A DNA stretch of 64,000 nucleotides. It comes from Bin5 sp009843665 (GTDB lineage Bacteria; Chloroflexota; Anaerolineae; Caldilineales; Caldilineaceae). The notes under the pieces were generated by a model that was given only the letters and a program-made list of their open reading frames with translations, had not been told where the DNA came from and made no database searches. This document shows positions 35,522 through 44,086 of this stretch, piece by piece (within the stretch, counting starts at the first letter, position 1; each line of letters starts with the position of its first letter). The stretch covers positions 4,402,001 through 4,466,000 of the forward strand of contig OZ244818.1 in NCBI GenBank assembly GCA_965220285.1, written 5' to 3'. A program made the position numbers and the translations under genes.

Positions 35522-35941
35522 ATGTTCAATCCTGAAATGACTGTCGCCGCCATCAACCGGATGAGCGAGCGAACGCTGGCCGCCAACCTCGGTATTGAAT
35601 TCACCGAGGTTGGCGCTGACTTTATGCGTGCCCGAATGCCGGTGGACAGGCGCACCCTTCAGCCCTATGGCCTTCTGCACGGGGGCGCCTCAATCGCACT
35701 TGCCGAGACAATGGGGAGTGTGGCGTCAAACGCTATGATTGACCAGAAATCCTTGACTGCGGTGGGCCTCGACATTAACGGAAACCATCTGCGTACCGTT
35801 TCAGAAGGGGACGTCACTGGCACAGTGCGACCGATCCACATCGGACGGCGCACCCACGTGTGGGAAATCCGCATCGAGGATGAAAACTGTCGTCTGATCA
35901 ATATCAGTCGTCTGACGATGATGATCATCCAGCGGCCCTAA
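35522..35941 (+). CDS. Hotdog-fold acyl-CoA thioesterase, PaaI/MenI-like
   Basis: A 139-residue single hotdog domain. LQPYGLLHGGASIALAETMG contains the HGGA-x6-E signature with the catalytic Glu on the long helix, and GLDINGNHLRTVSEGDVTG the central strand. Such enzymes hydrolyse aryl- or acyl-CoA esters (hydroxyphenylacetyl-CoA, DHNA-CoA and others). The frame opens at 35360 inside the preceding gene, but the domain starts at ATG 35522. It may be co-transcribed with the LysM gene, 23 bp upstream, although the functions look unrelated. Confidence 0.92.
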   Translation: MFNPEMTVAAINRMSERTLAANLGIEFTEVGADFMRARMPVDRRTLQPYGLLHGGASIALAETMGSVASNAMIDQKSLTAVGLDINGNHLRTVSEGDVTGTVRPIHIGRRTHVWEIRIEDENCRLINISRLTMMIIQRP

Positions 35942-36097
35942 TTGCCGGAAGCCGGCGCCGTACACCCGCTGCAGACCTGCGGGCAATGTACCCTCTGCAC
36001 GCCGTAAATATACCGTCCTACCTGCACACCGACCTGCGTCCCCCGCCTGTCCGATCTGAAATGCCACATCCATACAGAACGCAATCCATTGTCCGGC

Positions 36098-36646
36098 ATG
36101 GCGAAACTTACGATTGTAACAATTTGGGAGGACGAAGAGGAGATTCTTCGACGGCCGGCGCAACGCGTGCGGTCATTCGATAAACGGCTCCATCAGCTCC
36201 TCGACAACATGGTTGAAACCATGCGTGAAGGCAAGGGCGTTGGTTTGGCGGCACCGCAAGTTGGGCTGGACCGGCGCATCTTCGTGATCGAGTATCCGGA
36301 GGATACCGAACGCCCCGAAGAGACAATGCAGCGCTATGAAATGATCAATCCGGAAATAGTCAAGGCAAAGGGCTCCGAGATCGGTCAGGAAGGCTGCTTA
36401 AGTCTGCCCGGCCTGGCTGCAGATGTGGACCGGGCCACCTACGTCCTCGTCAAAGCACAGGATCGACACGGTAAGTCCCAGCGAATCAAGGCCTACGACT
36501 GGCTGGCGCGCATCTTCCAGCATGAAATCGACCACCTGGGCGGCGTGTTGATGACTGACAGAGCAGAGCAAGTCTACAAAGTCGTCGAGCTGGAGGACGG
36601 CGAAGTGGAGCTGGTGCCCGTGGAAGAGGCAATTCAGCAGGACTGA
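36098..36646 (+). CDS. def: Peptide deformylase
   Basis: A 182-residue enzyme that removes the formyl group from the initiator methionine. All three motifs are present: GVGLAAPQVG (Gln54), EGCLSLP (Cys100) and QHEIDHLGG (His142, Glu143, His146), the last two giving the metal ligands. An eight-residue insertion rich in Glu and Pro follows FVIEYPED. The usual neighbour fmt is absent. TTG at 36089 is an alternative start. A strong terminator follows. Confidence 0.96.
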   Translation: MAKLTIVTIWEDEEEILRRPAQRVRSFDKRLHQLLDNMVETMREGKGVGLAAPQVGLDRRIFVIEYPEDTERPEETMQRYEMINPEIVKAKGSEIGQEGCLSLPGLAADVDRATYVLVKAQDRHGKSQRIKAYDWLARIFQHEIDHLGGVLMTDRAEQVYKVVELEDGEVELVPVEEAIQQD

Positions 36647-36674
36647 CTGTTCAGCCAGCAATCAAAAATAATCA

Positions 36675-36705
36675 GGCCCACAGCGCAAGCTGTGGGCCTT
36701 TATTT
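36675..36705 (+). terminator. Rho-independent terminator of the deformylase gene
   Basis: GGCCCACAGC-gcaa-GCTGTGGGCC (36675-36698), a perfect 10-bp stem with GCAA tetraloop, then TTTATTT. Confidence 0.92.
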
Positions 36706-36739
36706 GCTCTGACGACGGCAGACGAAGCTGAAGCGAAGA

Positions 36740-37423
36740 CTATCTCACATGGTGGTCGATTCCCTCGTACCTGTCTATAAAGGCCCGAATACGGCCTGCG
36801 TCAAACTCGTCAAACTTGTCCAGCCTCTGCCACGCTGTCAGCGCGATTCGCGCCTCCATATCCCTGTGAGCTGACTGCGACCCAAACCCCGTCCAAGTGG
36901 GGTCATTGGGCATCATCAGGACGTGACGCCCGCCGTCCAGATACGGTTGCACAACCCCCGCCAGCTGCTCCCGCAACTCCGGGCAACCGTCCTCACACTG
37001 ATAGTACACGATGACGCCCCCATCCTCCATGTTGTGCACGACCTGCTCATATCGAATCGGTTCATCATAGATGTCCCACGGTGCCAGTCCCGGATAGTGC
37101 GGACCGGACGTGGGCGGCGTGGAGTTGTAATCGATGGGAGAAGCGCTGCCTTGCTGAATATGCGTATTGCCCTGAGAGGCAAACGACTCTTCCTCGCCAA
37201 CCGGCGCAGTATTTCGAATGTTGACGTAAATGACCAGCGCTACGATCGCAATCAGTATTGCGCCGCCGCCGTAAATGTAGAGGTTCTGCCTGAGCCTTCT
37301 CTTGGCAGCAATCTCCTTCAATTCCTGACGAGAAGGCCGCGCCAGGCGGCCTCTCACGTCCTGCTGTGAGTGCCGGCCGCCCTTCGCCCGGCTCTTCTTC
37401 CTGGACCGCGATCTCGTCGCCAT
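36740..37423 (-). CDS. DUF3105 single-pass membrane protein
   Basis: A 227-residue protein with a basic N-terminal 45 residues (RSRSRKKSR), one membrane helix (about 50-68) and an extracellular domain with the DUF3105 hallmarks: YNSTPPTSGPHYPG, VHNMEDGGVIVYYQC and GCPELREQL. DUF3105 occurs mainly in Actinobacteria and Chloroflexi; its function is unknown. Two Cys residues (QCEDGC) may form a disulfide. Its ATG overlaps the stop of the upstream L,D-transpeptidase (TAATG), so translation is coupled. This start is preferred over a codon five residues upstream. Confidence 0.9.
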   Translation of the reverse strand: MATRSRSRKKSRAKGGRHSQQDVRGRLARPSRQELKEIAAKRRLRQNLYIYGGGAILIAIVALVIYVNIRNTAPVGEEESFASQGNTHIQQGSASPIDYNSTPPTSGPHYPGLAPWDIYDEPIRYEQVVHNMEDGGVIVYYQCEDGCPELREQLAGVVQPYLDGGRHVLMMPNDPTWTGFGSQSAHRDMEARIALTAWQRLDKFDEFDAGRIRAFIDRYEGIDHHVR

Positions 37424-38169
37424 TACCGGTGCACCCACACCAAAGTGGCATCGCTCTCAGTTGTGCGCAGCCATCCCCCTGAGCCGTCCCATTCCGGGAA
37501 TGTCCAGTTGAACAGCCACTCCGCATCCTCTATCGTCAGATTGACACACCCATGGCTCATTGGCGTGCCGAAATTGTCGTGCCAGTACGTCCCGTGAAAT
37601 GCAAACTCGCCGTAGAAGTACTGCACCCACTGCACATTTGGCAGGTTGTAATAGGTACCGGCATCTGGGTCGCCTCCGGACATCGTCTGCGAAGGCGTTC
37701 GCGCCCACATGCGAAACACGCCTGTTACTGTAGGATACGCTTGGATTCCTGATGAAATGAGGAATTCATTTTCTAGCTGCTCGCCATGCCATGCGTACAG
37801 CATCTGGTCACTCAGACTCACTTCAATCCACTTCTCGCCTTCGATTCGAGCCCTGCTGACATCCAGATGGAGTTCCGTGATTCCGGTCCAGGAGACCGCG
37901 TATTCCGTTTCATCCACGATCTCTGTCTGCGTCGCGGCAGTCAGTAGCTCTTCCTGTTCTTGCCGGACGCGGGGAAGGTCCATCGTCGCGCCTATGAATG
38001 GTAGTGGAGGCAATAAGTCCAGACCTGCCTGCGTTCCCTCAGAAATAAGTGGCTGTGGAAACGGTACCAGCTTCTCAGCAGCAATCGCCGCATTTGGACG
38101 GCCCCATCCGTTGGACAGCAGTCCAAAGAACAGGGCCATCGCCATCGACACACAGATCTTTCTGGCCAT
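37423..38169 (-). CDS. YkuD L,D-transpeptidase, short form
   Basis: A 248-residue exported enzyme: signal peptide (about 1-30), then a YkuD domain ending HGTYWHDNFGTPMSHGCVNL with the catalytic His and the Cys of SHGC. Such enzymes make 3-3 cross-links between meso-diaminopimelate residues or attach proteins to peptidoglycan. The ATG at 38169 gives a clean signal peptide; the longer frame from 38322 would overlap the neighbouring gene. It sits just downstream of a second transpeptidase with which it shares the C-terminal domain. Confidence 0.93.
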   Translation of the reverse strand: MARKICVSMAMALFFGLLSNGWGRPNAAIAAEKLVPFPQPLISEGTQAGLDLLPPLPFIGATMDLPRVRQEQEELLTAATQTEIVDETEYAVSWTGITELHLDVSRARIEGEKWIEVSLSDQMLYAWHGEQLENEFLISSGIQAYPTVTGVFRMWARTPSQTMSGGDPDAGTYYNLPNVQWVQYFYGEFAFHGTYWHDNFGTPMSHGCVNLTIEDAEWLFNWTFPEWDGSGGWLRTTESDATLVWVHR

Positions 38170-38212
38170 CGCGCTCTGACTCCTTCGGCGGAATATGTGG
38201 CTTACCCAGCTT

Positions 38213-39580
38213 CTATTCATGGACCATAACCAGTGTACCGGGGTTGGCATTGTTGCTGAACAACCAGTCATCGTCGTAGACCGCAGGTGACGTCCAATCG
38301 AAGAGCCATTTGGCATCCTCATTCGTCATATTGATGCAGCCGCGGCTCATCGGTGTACCGTAATTGTCATGCCAGTACGTGCCATGGAAGCCGTAGCTCC
38401 TGTGAAAGTACTGTACATTCTTAACATCTCTCAGATGATAGTAGGTACCTGCGGCCCGACTACCGCCCCGCATATCCTGCATGGCGATCTTGGCCCAAAT
38501 GCGAAACGTTCCTTGGACCGTGGGCGTATTCCCGACTCCGGTTGAGACGACAAACGCCTTGACCGGCGTGGCGCCTTCGTAGGCCACTGCCATCTGTTCG
38601 CTCAGATCAACTTCGACCCAACGCTCAGTCGACGTAGGATACCGCGACTGGTCAAGTCTATGTTTCATTCCTTCCAGAAGTTCGAGAGCGTTCTCCGACG
38701 GAATGCGCAATGCCTGACCGGCCTCTAGAATACTGTTATTTGCCAAGTTATTCAACTTTGCTAATGAGGCGTGGTTGACACCGTACTGTCCCGCAATGTC
38801 CTTAAGAGATTGACCGCTCTGCACCGTATGAACTGCACCATGTGATTGCCCTGGCACCATCGCCGAGACAGGCGGAGCTGGCTGCAACGCGGGCACTGGG
38901 GGAGCCGGCTGCTGGGCCGGCTGAATCACGGTGGATTCAGCTTCTGTGGGCAGGAGCAGAACCTGGCCCACATAGAGCCACCTTGCCAGCGACAGGCCGT
39001 TGATGGACATGAGCCTCGACAAGCTGATTCCGTGTTGTTTGGCAAGTCGGGTTAATGTGTCGCCTGGCTGCACTGTGTAGCGCTGAAACTCTTCAAGGTT
39101 TATCCGCCCGGTGGCTGAAACCGGGGCCGCCGGCCGAGAGGCCTGCACTGAAGTCGGCGATACGGGCAACCGTAACTGCTGGCCGCTGTATAACCAGCGC
39201 AAAGGCGAAATGCCGTTAAGTTGCGCCAGTTGTGTCACACTGAAGCCGTAGCGGCGAGCCAGTTTGGTAAGGGAGTCGCCTGCCTTCACCCTGTACAACT
39301 GGTATCCCCCCGCTCTCTGCGGCTCGGCGAAAACTGATCCGCCTTGGTCAATCACGAGACGCTGACCATACCAGACGAAATTGGCGTCCTGAAGGCTGTT
39401 GAGCTGTCTTAGGCTGGCTACTGTCGTCCCGTACTGCTTTGCGATTTCGCTCAAGGTCTCGCCCGGCTGGACGATATGCACTTCATAGGCGGCTGCATCG
39501 CGGATACTTGAAATGGTTGCGGAACCGGCGAACATGAATGCCAGTGTCCCACGAACTAAGGGTTTAATAAGCCGTCTCAT
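38213..39580 (-). CDS. LysM-containing YkuD L,D-transpeptidase, long form
   Basis: A 455-residue secreted protein. After a signal peptide (about 1-33) come four LysM repeats starting VHIVQPGETLSEIAKQYG, YRVKAGDSLTKLARRYG, YTVQPGDTLTRLAKQHG and HTVQSGQSLKDIAGQYG. The C-terminal YkuD domain contains HGTYWHDNYGTPMSRGCINM with the catalytic Cys. LysM repeats hold the enzyme on glycan strands. ATG 39580 is preceded by GAGGTGGGGA; the frame from 39676 lacks a signal. It is followed by the short-form paralogue 43 bp downstream. Confidence 0.94.
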   Translation of the reverse strand: MRRLIKPLVRGTLAFMFAGSATISSIRDAAAYEVHIVQPGETLSEIAKQYGTTVASLRQLNSLQDANFVWYGQRLVIDQGGSVFAEPQRAGGYQLYRVKAGDSLTKLARRYGFSVTQLAQLNGISPLRWLYSGQQLRLPVSPTSVQASRPAAPVSATGRINLEEFQRYTVQPGDTLTRLAKQHGISLSRLMSINGLSLARWLYVGQVLLLPTEAESTVIQPAQQPAPPVPALQPAPPVSAMVPGQSHGAVHTVQSGQSLKDIAGQYGVNHASLAKLNNLANNSILEAGQALRIPSENALELLEGMKHRLDQSRYPTSTERWVEVDLSEQMAVAYEGATPVKAFVVSTGVGNTPTVQGTFRIWAKIAMQDMRGGSRAAGTYYHLRDVKNVQYFHRSYGFHGTYWHDNYGTPMSRGCINMTNEDAKWLFDWTSPAVYDDDWLFSNNANPGTLVMVHE

Positions 39581-39771
39581 TCCCCACCTCACTTGCTGTA
39601 AATGATTGCGTGAAAACTTTCGGACTTTGCGACCTAGAGCTGAAAAAAGTCCCAAGTCGCCTAGCTTTCCAACCACAAACTAAGACGGCTGCCCCCTCCG
39701 TTCTGTTCCCTCCCGATGTTCTGAGCCGTTCGAGCCTCCTGCAAACAGGTATGCCGTCCCCACTTGCAACG

Positions 39772-39799
39772 GTAGAAGCGCCCCCTGTGGGTGCCCTCA
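39772..39799. repeat. Short intergenic hairpin repeat, family B, copy 2
   Basis: Matches 16773-16800 at 25 of 28 positions and keeps most of the GCGCCC/GGGTGC stem. Confidence 0.6.
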
Positions 39800-39916
39800 T
39801 ACCCTCCGCCGATGGCATGATCCCGTCCGGCTGTCCTCACAGGAGCCTATTATCGATCGCCTCCTTCCTGAACTTTCTTGCCTATCCTGTCTGTCGCCAG
39901 TCAGACAGCCTCCACC

Positions 39917-39947
39917 AAAAAAAGTGACTCGCCCCAGCAGGTGAGTC
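39917..39947 (-). terminator. Orphan minus-strand terminator
   Basis: On the minus strand GACTCACC-tgctgg-GGCGAGTC is followed by ACTTTTTTT. No minus-strand gene precedes it, so it may end a small RNA or an antisense transcript of the aminotransferase leader. Confidence 0.5.
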
Positions 39948-39949
39948 CG

Positions 39950-39978
39950 TTGTAACCACCGAAACTGTATGCTACAAT
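39950..39978 (+). promoter_or_regulatory. Promoter of the class III aminotransferase gene
   Basis: TTGTAA (39950-39955), a 17-bp spacer and TACAAT (39973-39978). It begins 3 bp beyond the orphan terminator. Confidence 0.5.
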
Positions 39979-40141
39979 CCCACCGGTGAGTGGAGCTTGG
40001 AACCTTGGCGATCTGCCTGACTCTTCCTCTTCCCATAACCCCTTTTCTGTCGTACTCGTAATAGGCGATAGAATCTAATGGAAGTCCAACTGTGCAAGAG
40101 ACGATTACCGGTGCCGTTACAGGGCGCCATGGAGGTCTGCA

Positions 40142-41527
40142 GTGAGCACCAAACAGAGCCGGGACGCCGCCAATCTGATCACCGAGAACTTTCGCCAGCG
40201 CACGCATGGGTCCGGCGAGTGGGACACGCGCGCCAAAAAGTCTATGCCCGGTGGCGACACCAGGGCGGCATCCTACTACACACCCTATCCTGCCTACATG
40301 ACTCGCGGGGAAGGCTGTTTTCTCTACGACTATGACGAAAACCAGTACATCGATTTTCTCAACAACTACACCTCCCTCATACACGGCCATGCCCACCCGG
40401 AAACCGTCAGCGCCATCCAGGAACAGGCCGCCCGCGGCACCGTTCTCGGTTCCGCAGCTGAAGTTACGGTAGAGCACGCAGAGATTCTCTGCAGCCGCGT
40501 TCCCAGTTTTGATAGCGTTCGCTACTGCAACTCCGGTACGGAGGCCACCCTCCTGGCAATGCGCGCCGCCAGGGCCTTCACCGGCAGGGACATCATCATC
40601 AAAATGGACGGCGGGTATCACGGCTCCCATGATTATGTACAGCTGAACATGCAGCCGGATACCACAGGAGAAGGGCATCCCCGCCCTAAACTATCAAGCA
40701 GAGGAGTGCCCGCAGCGACGCTGGAAGGAATGCTGGTGGCGCCATTCAATGATCTCGATGCACTTCGAGACATGCTGCGCGCCCGCAGCGACGAAATCGC
40801 CGGCATCATCCTGGAACCCGCGCTCGGCGCAGGCGGCGGCGTTGAACCCGAACCTGGGTACCTCCAGGGAGTCAGGCAGCTTGCCGATGAATTCGATGTA
40901 CTCCTTATCTTTGACGAGATCATGACCTTCCGCCAGGACGTCGGCGGTTTTCAGGCCACAATCGGTGTGACGCCTGATCTGACCTCGATCGCAAAGTTTA
41001 TCGGTGGCGGCCTTCCGCTTGCCGCATTTGGCGGGCGCAAAGAGATAATGGCGCCTTTCGACCCCACCCATCCCATGACTATCCCGCATAACGGCACCTT
41101 CAACGGCAACAACATTACTATGGCCGCGGGTCTGGCAACCTTGAAGGAATACGAGGCCGATCAGGTGGCTAGAGTTAATGAGTTGGGCCAGAGGTTGAGA
41201 AACGGGCTCAACGCGGCATTCCAGGCCGCTGGTGTGGGCATACGCGCCGTGGGTTCAGGGTCAATTATTCGCATCCACTGGAGCGACGAGAAGATAAGAG
41301 ACGCCCGCGACGCCGTAGCCGCGCAAGAGAGGGCGCAGGACCTGCCCGGCCTGCTACACCTGGAAATGATGAATCGCGGCATATTCAGCGCGCCCAGGTG
41401 CCAATACGCCATCTCCACACCCATGTCGGAAAAGGAAGTCGACGTTGCTGTCGACGTGATGGGCCAGAGCCTGGAGGTAGTCAAGCCCTACGTCCAGGAG
41501 AAAACGCCTCACCTGACTCTTGGCTGA
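40142..41527 (+). CDS. Class III PLP-dependent aminotransferase, glutamate-1-semialdehyde-aminomutase-like
   Basis: A 461-residue fold-type I PLP enzyme related to HemL. SMPGGDTRAASYY near the N-terminus, YCNSGTEATLLAMRAARAFTG (phosphate-binding loop), LLIFDEIMTF with the PLP-binding Asp, and SIAKFIGGGLPLAAFGG with Lys285 as the Schiff-base residue are all visible. HemL itself is usually near 430 residues, and there are no other heme genes nearby, so a catabolic aminomutase or transaminase is as likely as heme synthesis. The GTG start has GGAGGT six bases upstream. Confidence 0.9.
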   Translation: MSTKQSRDAANLITENFRQRTHGSGEWDTRAKKSMPGGDTRAASYYTPYPAYMTRGEGCFLYDYDENQYIDFLNNYTSLIHGHAHPETVSAIQEQAARGTVLGSAAEVTVEHAEILCSRVPSFDSVRYCNSGTEATLLAMRAARAFTGRDIIIKMDGGYHGSHDYVQLNMQPDTTGEGHPRPKLSSRGVPAATLEGMLVAPFNDLDALRDMLRARSDEIAGIILEPALGAGGGVEPEPGYLQGVRQLADEFDVLLIFDEIMTFRQDVGGFQATIGVTPDLTSIAKFIGGGLPLAAFGGRKEIMAPFDPTHPMTIPHNGTFNGNNITMAAGLATLKEYEADQVARVNELGQRLRNGLNAAFQAAGVGIRAVGSGSIIRIHWSDEKIRDARDAVAAQERAQDLPGLLHLEMMNRGIFSAPRCQYAISTPMSEKEVDVAVDVMGQSLEVVKPYVQEKTPHLTLG

Positions 41528-41640
41528 GCAGAAACTTCCAGGACCCAGGGCGCTCCTGACCGGCCGCACAGACCGGGTCCACAAGAACTGCCGCTATCCC
41601 GAATTCCCTCGCCGAACTGTCCTGCCCCACGGAGACCCAA

Positions 41641-43269
41641 ATGCCAGATACTTCTACGACGCGCCCGAATTTCGTCCTCATTCTCGTGGACGATATGGGA
41701 TATTCGGATATCGGCTGCTATGGATCGGAAATCCAGACGCCCAACTTGGACCGGCTGGCCTGCGGCGGAATGCGGTTCTCCCAGATGTACAACTATGCGC
41801 GTTGCTGCCCGACCCGCGCCTGCATGCTCACAGGCGCCTATCCCCATCAAGCAGGCATCGGCCACATGATGGAGAACTCCGGTTCACCCGCCTACCAGGG
41901 ATACCTGCGTGACGACGTCGTAACCATCGCAGAAGCGCTCAAGAGCGGCGGCTATCGCACGTACATGTCCGGAAAGTGGCACGTTGGCGGCGCCTACGAC
42001 CCAACCCGCCCAGAATCCTGGCGACCCGGCGAAGAGGGGCACCCGACACCTCGTCAGAGAGGATTCGACCGCTACTACGGTACCTTGGACGGCGCCGGCA
42101 GCTTCTTTTCGCCTTATTCGCTGATGGAGGACGATTCCTTCGTCCCCGCTGGGGAGGCGTTGGCAAGCCAGGGAAAAGGGCAGGAAGACCGGTCCGCCGC
42201 CTCCGACACCTACTATTACACCGATGCCATCAGCGACCAGGCCGCCAAGATGATCGAAGAGGCCTCCCAAACCGGCGATCCCTTCTTCCTCTATGTGGCC
42301 TACACCGCCCCTCACTGGCCACTTCACGCATTGCCGGAAGATATAGCCAAGTACGAAGGGGTCTATCGCAAAGGAGGATGGGACGCGCTGCGCACCGCTC
42401 GGCACGAGGAGCTCAAAGGAATGGGGCTGCTGGACAGCCGCTGGGATATCTCGCCCCGCGACGAAACCGCGCCCCCTTGGGAGGAGGCCCGCAATCGCGA
42501 TTGGGAAGACATGCGCATGGCTGTCTACGCCGCACAGATAGATCGGATGGATCAGGGAATCGGGCGTATCTTGTCGGCGCTCAGGGATTCGCAGCTCGAC
42601 GACAACACGCTCATTCTCTTCCTGTCAGATAACGGCGGCTGCGCTGAATTCCTCGCCGAAAACGGCTGGGTCGACCGCTACAGCGACTGGACGCCCGATG
42701 GCAGACCGATGCGTGTCGGTAACGATCCCGGCATTCGTCCCGGGGGCCCGCACACATTTATGAGCTACGACCTCCCCTGGGCAAATGCTTCCAATGCCCC
42801 ATTCCGCCTATATAAGCATTGGGTTCATGAAGGCGGTATCTCCACGCCCCTCATCGCCCACTGGCCCTCGGAAATTCAACCCAATCAGATCGTGCACGAG
42901 CCCTGTCATATCATCGATATTCTGCCAACTCTGCTTGACGCCGCCGGCATTCCCCACCTTTCCGAGTACAAAGGGCGTCCCGTACAGCCTCCGGAAGGAG
43001 AGAGCTTCCTGCCATTGCTGAGAGGAGGCAAATGGAGCCGTCAAAGCCACATTTTCTGGGAACACGAAGGAAATCGAGCCGTCCGCTTGGGGCAGTGGAA
43101 GCTGGTCAGCAGATACGGAGGCGGTTGGGAACTCTACGACATGCAGGAGGACCGGACCGAATTGAACGATCTGAGTGAAAAGAATCCGCCCAAGGTTGAG
43201 GAGTTCGCTGGCCTGTATCGAAGCTGGGCCGAACGAGTTGGTGTGCTACCTTGGCCTCTTAGGCGTTGA
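41641..43269 (+). CDS. Sulfatase (arylsulfatase-like, formylglycine-dependent)
   Basis: A 542-residue member of the alkaline-phosphatase superfamily. VLILVDDMGYSDIGCYGSE carries the two metal-binding Asp residues; ARCCPTRACMLTG has the C-x-P-x-R motif whose Cys55 must be oxidised to formylglycine by a separate enzyme; GKWHVGG and LFLSDNGG complete the active site. No signal peptide is visible, so a cytoplasmic location is likely. GGAG precedes ATG. The substrate (sulfated sugar or choline sulfate type) is unknown; it may act with the aminotransferase 113 bp upstream. Confidence 0.95.
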   Translation: MPDTSTTRPNFVLILVDDMGYSDIGCYGSEIQTPNLDRLACGGMRFSQMYNYARCCPTRACMLTGAYPHQAGIGHMMENSGSPAYQGYLRDDVVTIAEALKSGGYRTYMSGKWHVGGAYDPTRPESWRPGEEGHPTPRQRGFDRYYGTLDGAGSFFSPYSLMEDDSFVPAGEALASQGKGQEDRSAASDTYYYTDAISDQAAKMIEEASQTGDPFFLYVAYTAPHWPLHALPEDIAKYEGVYRKGGWDALRTARHEELKGMGLLDSRWDISPRDETAPPWEEARNRDWEDMRMAVYAAQIDRMDQGIGRILSALRDSQLDDNTLILFLSDNGGCAEFLAENGWVDRYSDWTPDGRPMRVGNDPGIRPGGPHTFMSYDLPWANASNAPFRLYKHWVHEGGISTPLIAHWPSEIQPNQIVHEPCHIIDILPTLLDAAGIPHLSEYKGRPVQPPEGESFLPLLRGGKWSRQSHIFWEHEGNRAVRLGQWKLVSRYGGGWELYDMQEDRTELNDLSEKNPPKVEEFAGLYRSWAERVGVLPWPLRR

Positions 43270-43306
43270 GGACGGCGTCGCTTTTGCGCTGACCGTGCGA
43301 GAAGGT

Positions 43307-44056
43307 TCAGGACTGCGCCAGGTGTATCTGTGTCCCGTCGCTCCACTGTATGTCATAGAAGCAGCGTTCCGCAGGAGTGTTGTCTCGAATCCATGTCTTG
43401 AGCGCTATGTCTCTGATCCTGCCCCAGATGGTTAGAGTGTAATCGGTCGCCTCCAATATCTCCTCCACTCGCGGCCAGGCATCTGGCAGGTAACCCGCAA
43501 AAAAGCACAGAGTGACTTCCGCGTCGACTTCCTCCAGAAACTCCAGCATTGCGTCGATCATCGCCCCTGTATAACCTGGATCTCCTTCTTCAACGGTCCA
43601 TCCTAGCGACAGAAAAGCCCCGGGCAAGAGACTCTTGCATAGGCTCACAAATTCGTCAGGTCTGAACAGTGCCTCGTCTCCCCCCGGGCCGGCCATGATG
43701 TCGGCATTGGCGCATAGAGGTATCTTGCCTGCCGCCCGTCTCTCCGCGTAAGCAAGACAGGGGACAACCGCTTCCGGCGACTTGAAGTCGAGTTTCGCGC
43801 CCTTCCCCGCGGCAACCGTCAGGTCCAACCACCTCTCAAAGCTCAGATCGCTCTCCGCTACCGGGGGATGTGCCATGATGATCTCCCCCCCAACCAGCAA
43901 TATATCGCCTTCTATGAACTGCACTTTCGAGTCGGACAGCGCGTCCAGCAGGGCCTGCGATCTGTTGGCGCCATGAATCCATCCTACGTCTCCTGGGCGT
44001 CTCACGCCCAGCGGCTCCAATATCGGTAGCCACCGTGCTGCCAGCGCATTGGCCAT
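43307..44056 (-). CDS. Menorin/FAM151-like (DUF2181) protein, GDPD-like fold
   Basis: A 249-residue protein matching the FAM151/menorin domain known from animals. The order of motifs fits: WIHGANRSQALLDAL (His28), QFIEGDIL (Glu49, Asp51), IMAHPPVAESDLSFERWL (His63), AKLDFKSPEAV (Lys88, Asp90, Lys92), CANADIMAGPG (Asn117, Asp119) and FLSLGWT followed by GYTGAMIDAML. The family is related to glycerophosphodiester phosphodiesterases; its reaction is unknown. GAGGAG lies 7 bases before the ATG. It heads two small downstream-facing genes with unrelated products. Family assignment comes from remembered motif patterns. Confidence 0.72.
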   Translation of the reverse strand: MANALAARWLPILEPLGVRRPGDVGWIHGANRSQALLDALSDSKVQFIEGDILLVGGEIIMAHPPVAESDLSFERWLDLTVAAGKGAKLDFKSPEAVVPCLAYAERRAAGKIPLCANADIMAGPGGDEALFRPDEFVSLCKSLLPGAFLSLGWTVEEGDPGYTGAMIDAMLEFLEEVDAEVTLCFFAGYLPDAWPRVEEILEATDYTLTIWGRIRDIALKTWIRDNTPAERCFYDIQWSDGTQIHLAQS

Positions 44057-44086
44057 TGCAATCTCCTCTTGTAGGTGAGCCTCAGG

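Larger units (their letters stand above)
39581..40141. other. Divergent non-coding region
   Basis: A 561-bp gap between divergent genes. It holds family B repeat copy 2 (39772-39799), a minus-strand terminator with no gene before it (39917-39947) and a promoter for the aminotransferase (39950-39978). A minus ORF from 39797 to 40678 runs through these and into the aminotransferase, and is rejected. Confidence 0.55.

Noticed and set aside
39797..40678. A 293-residue minus-strand ORF
   Set aside because: It covers the aminotransferase promoter and the orphan terminator, and is antisense to the aminotransferase, which has clear motifs.
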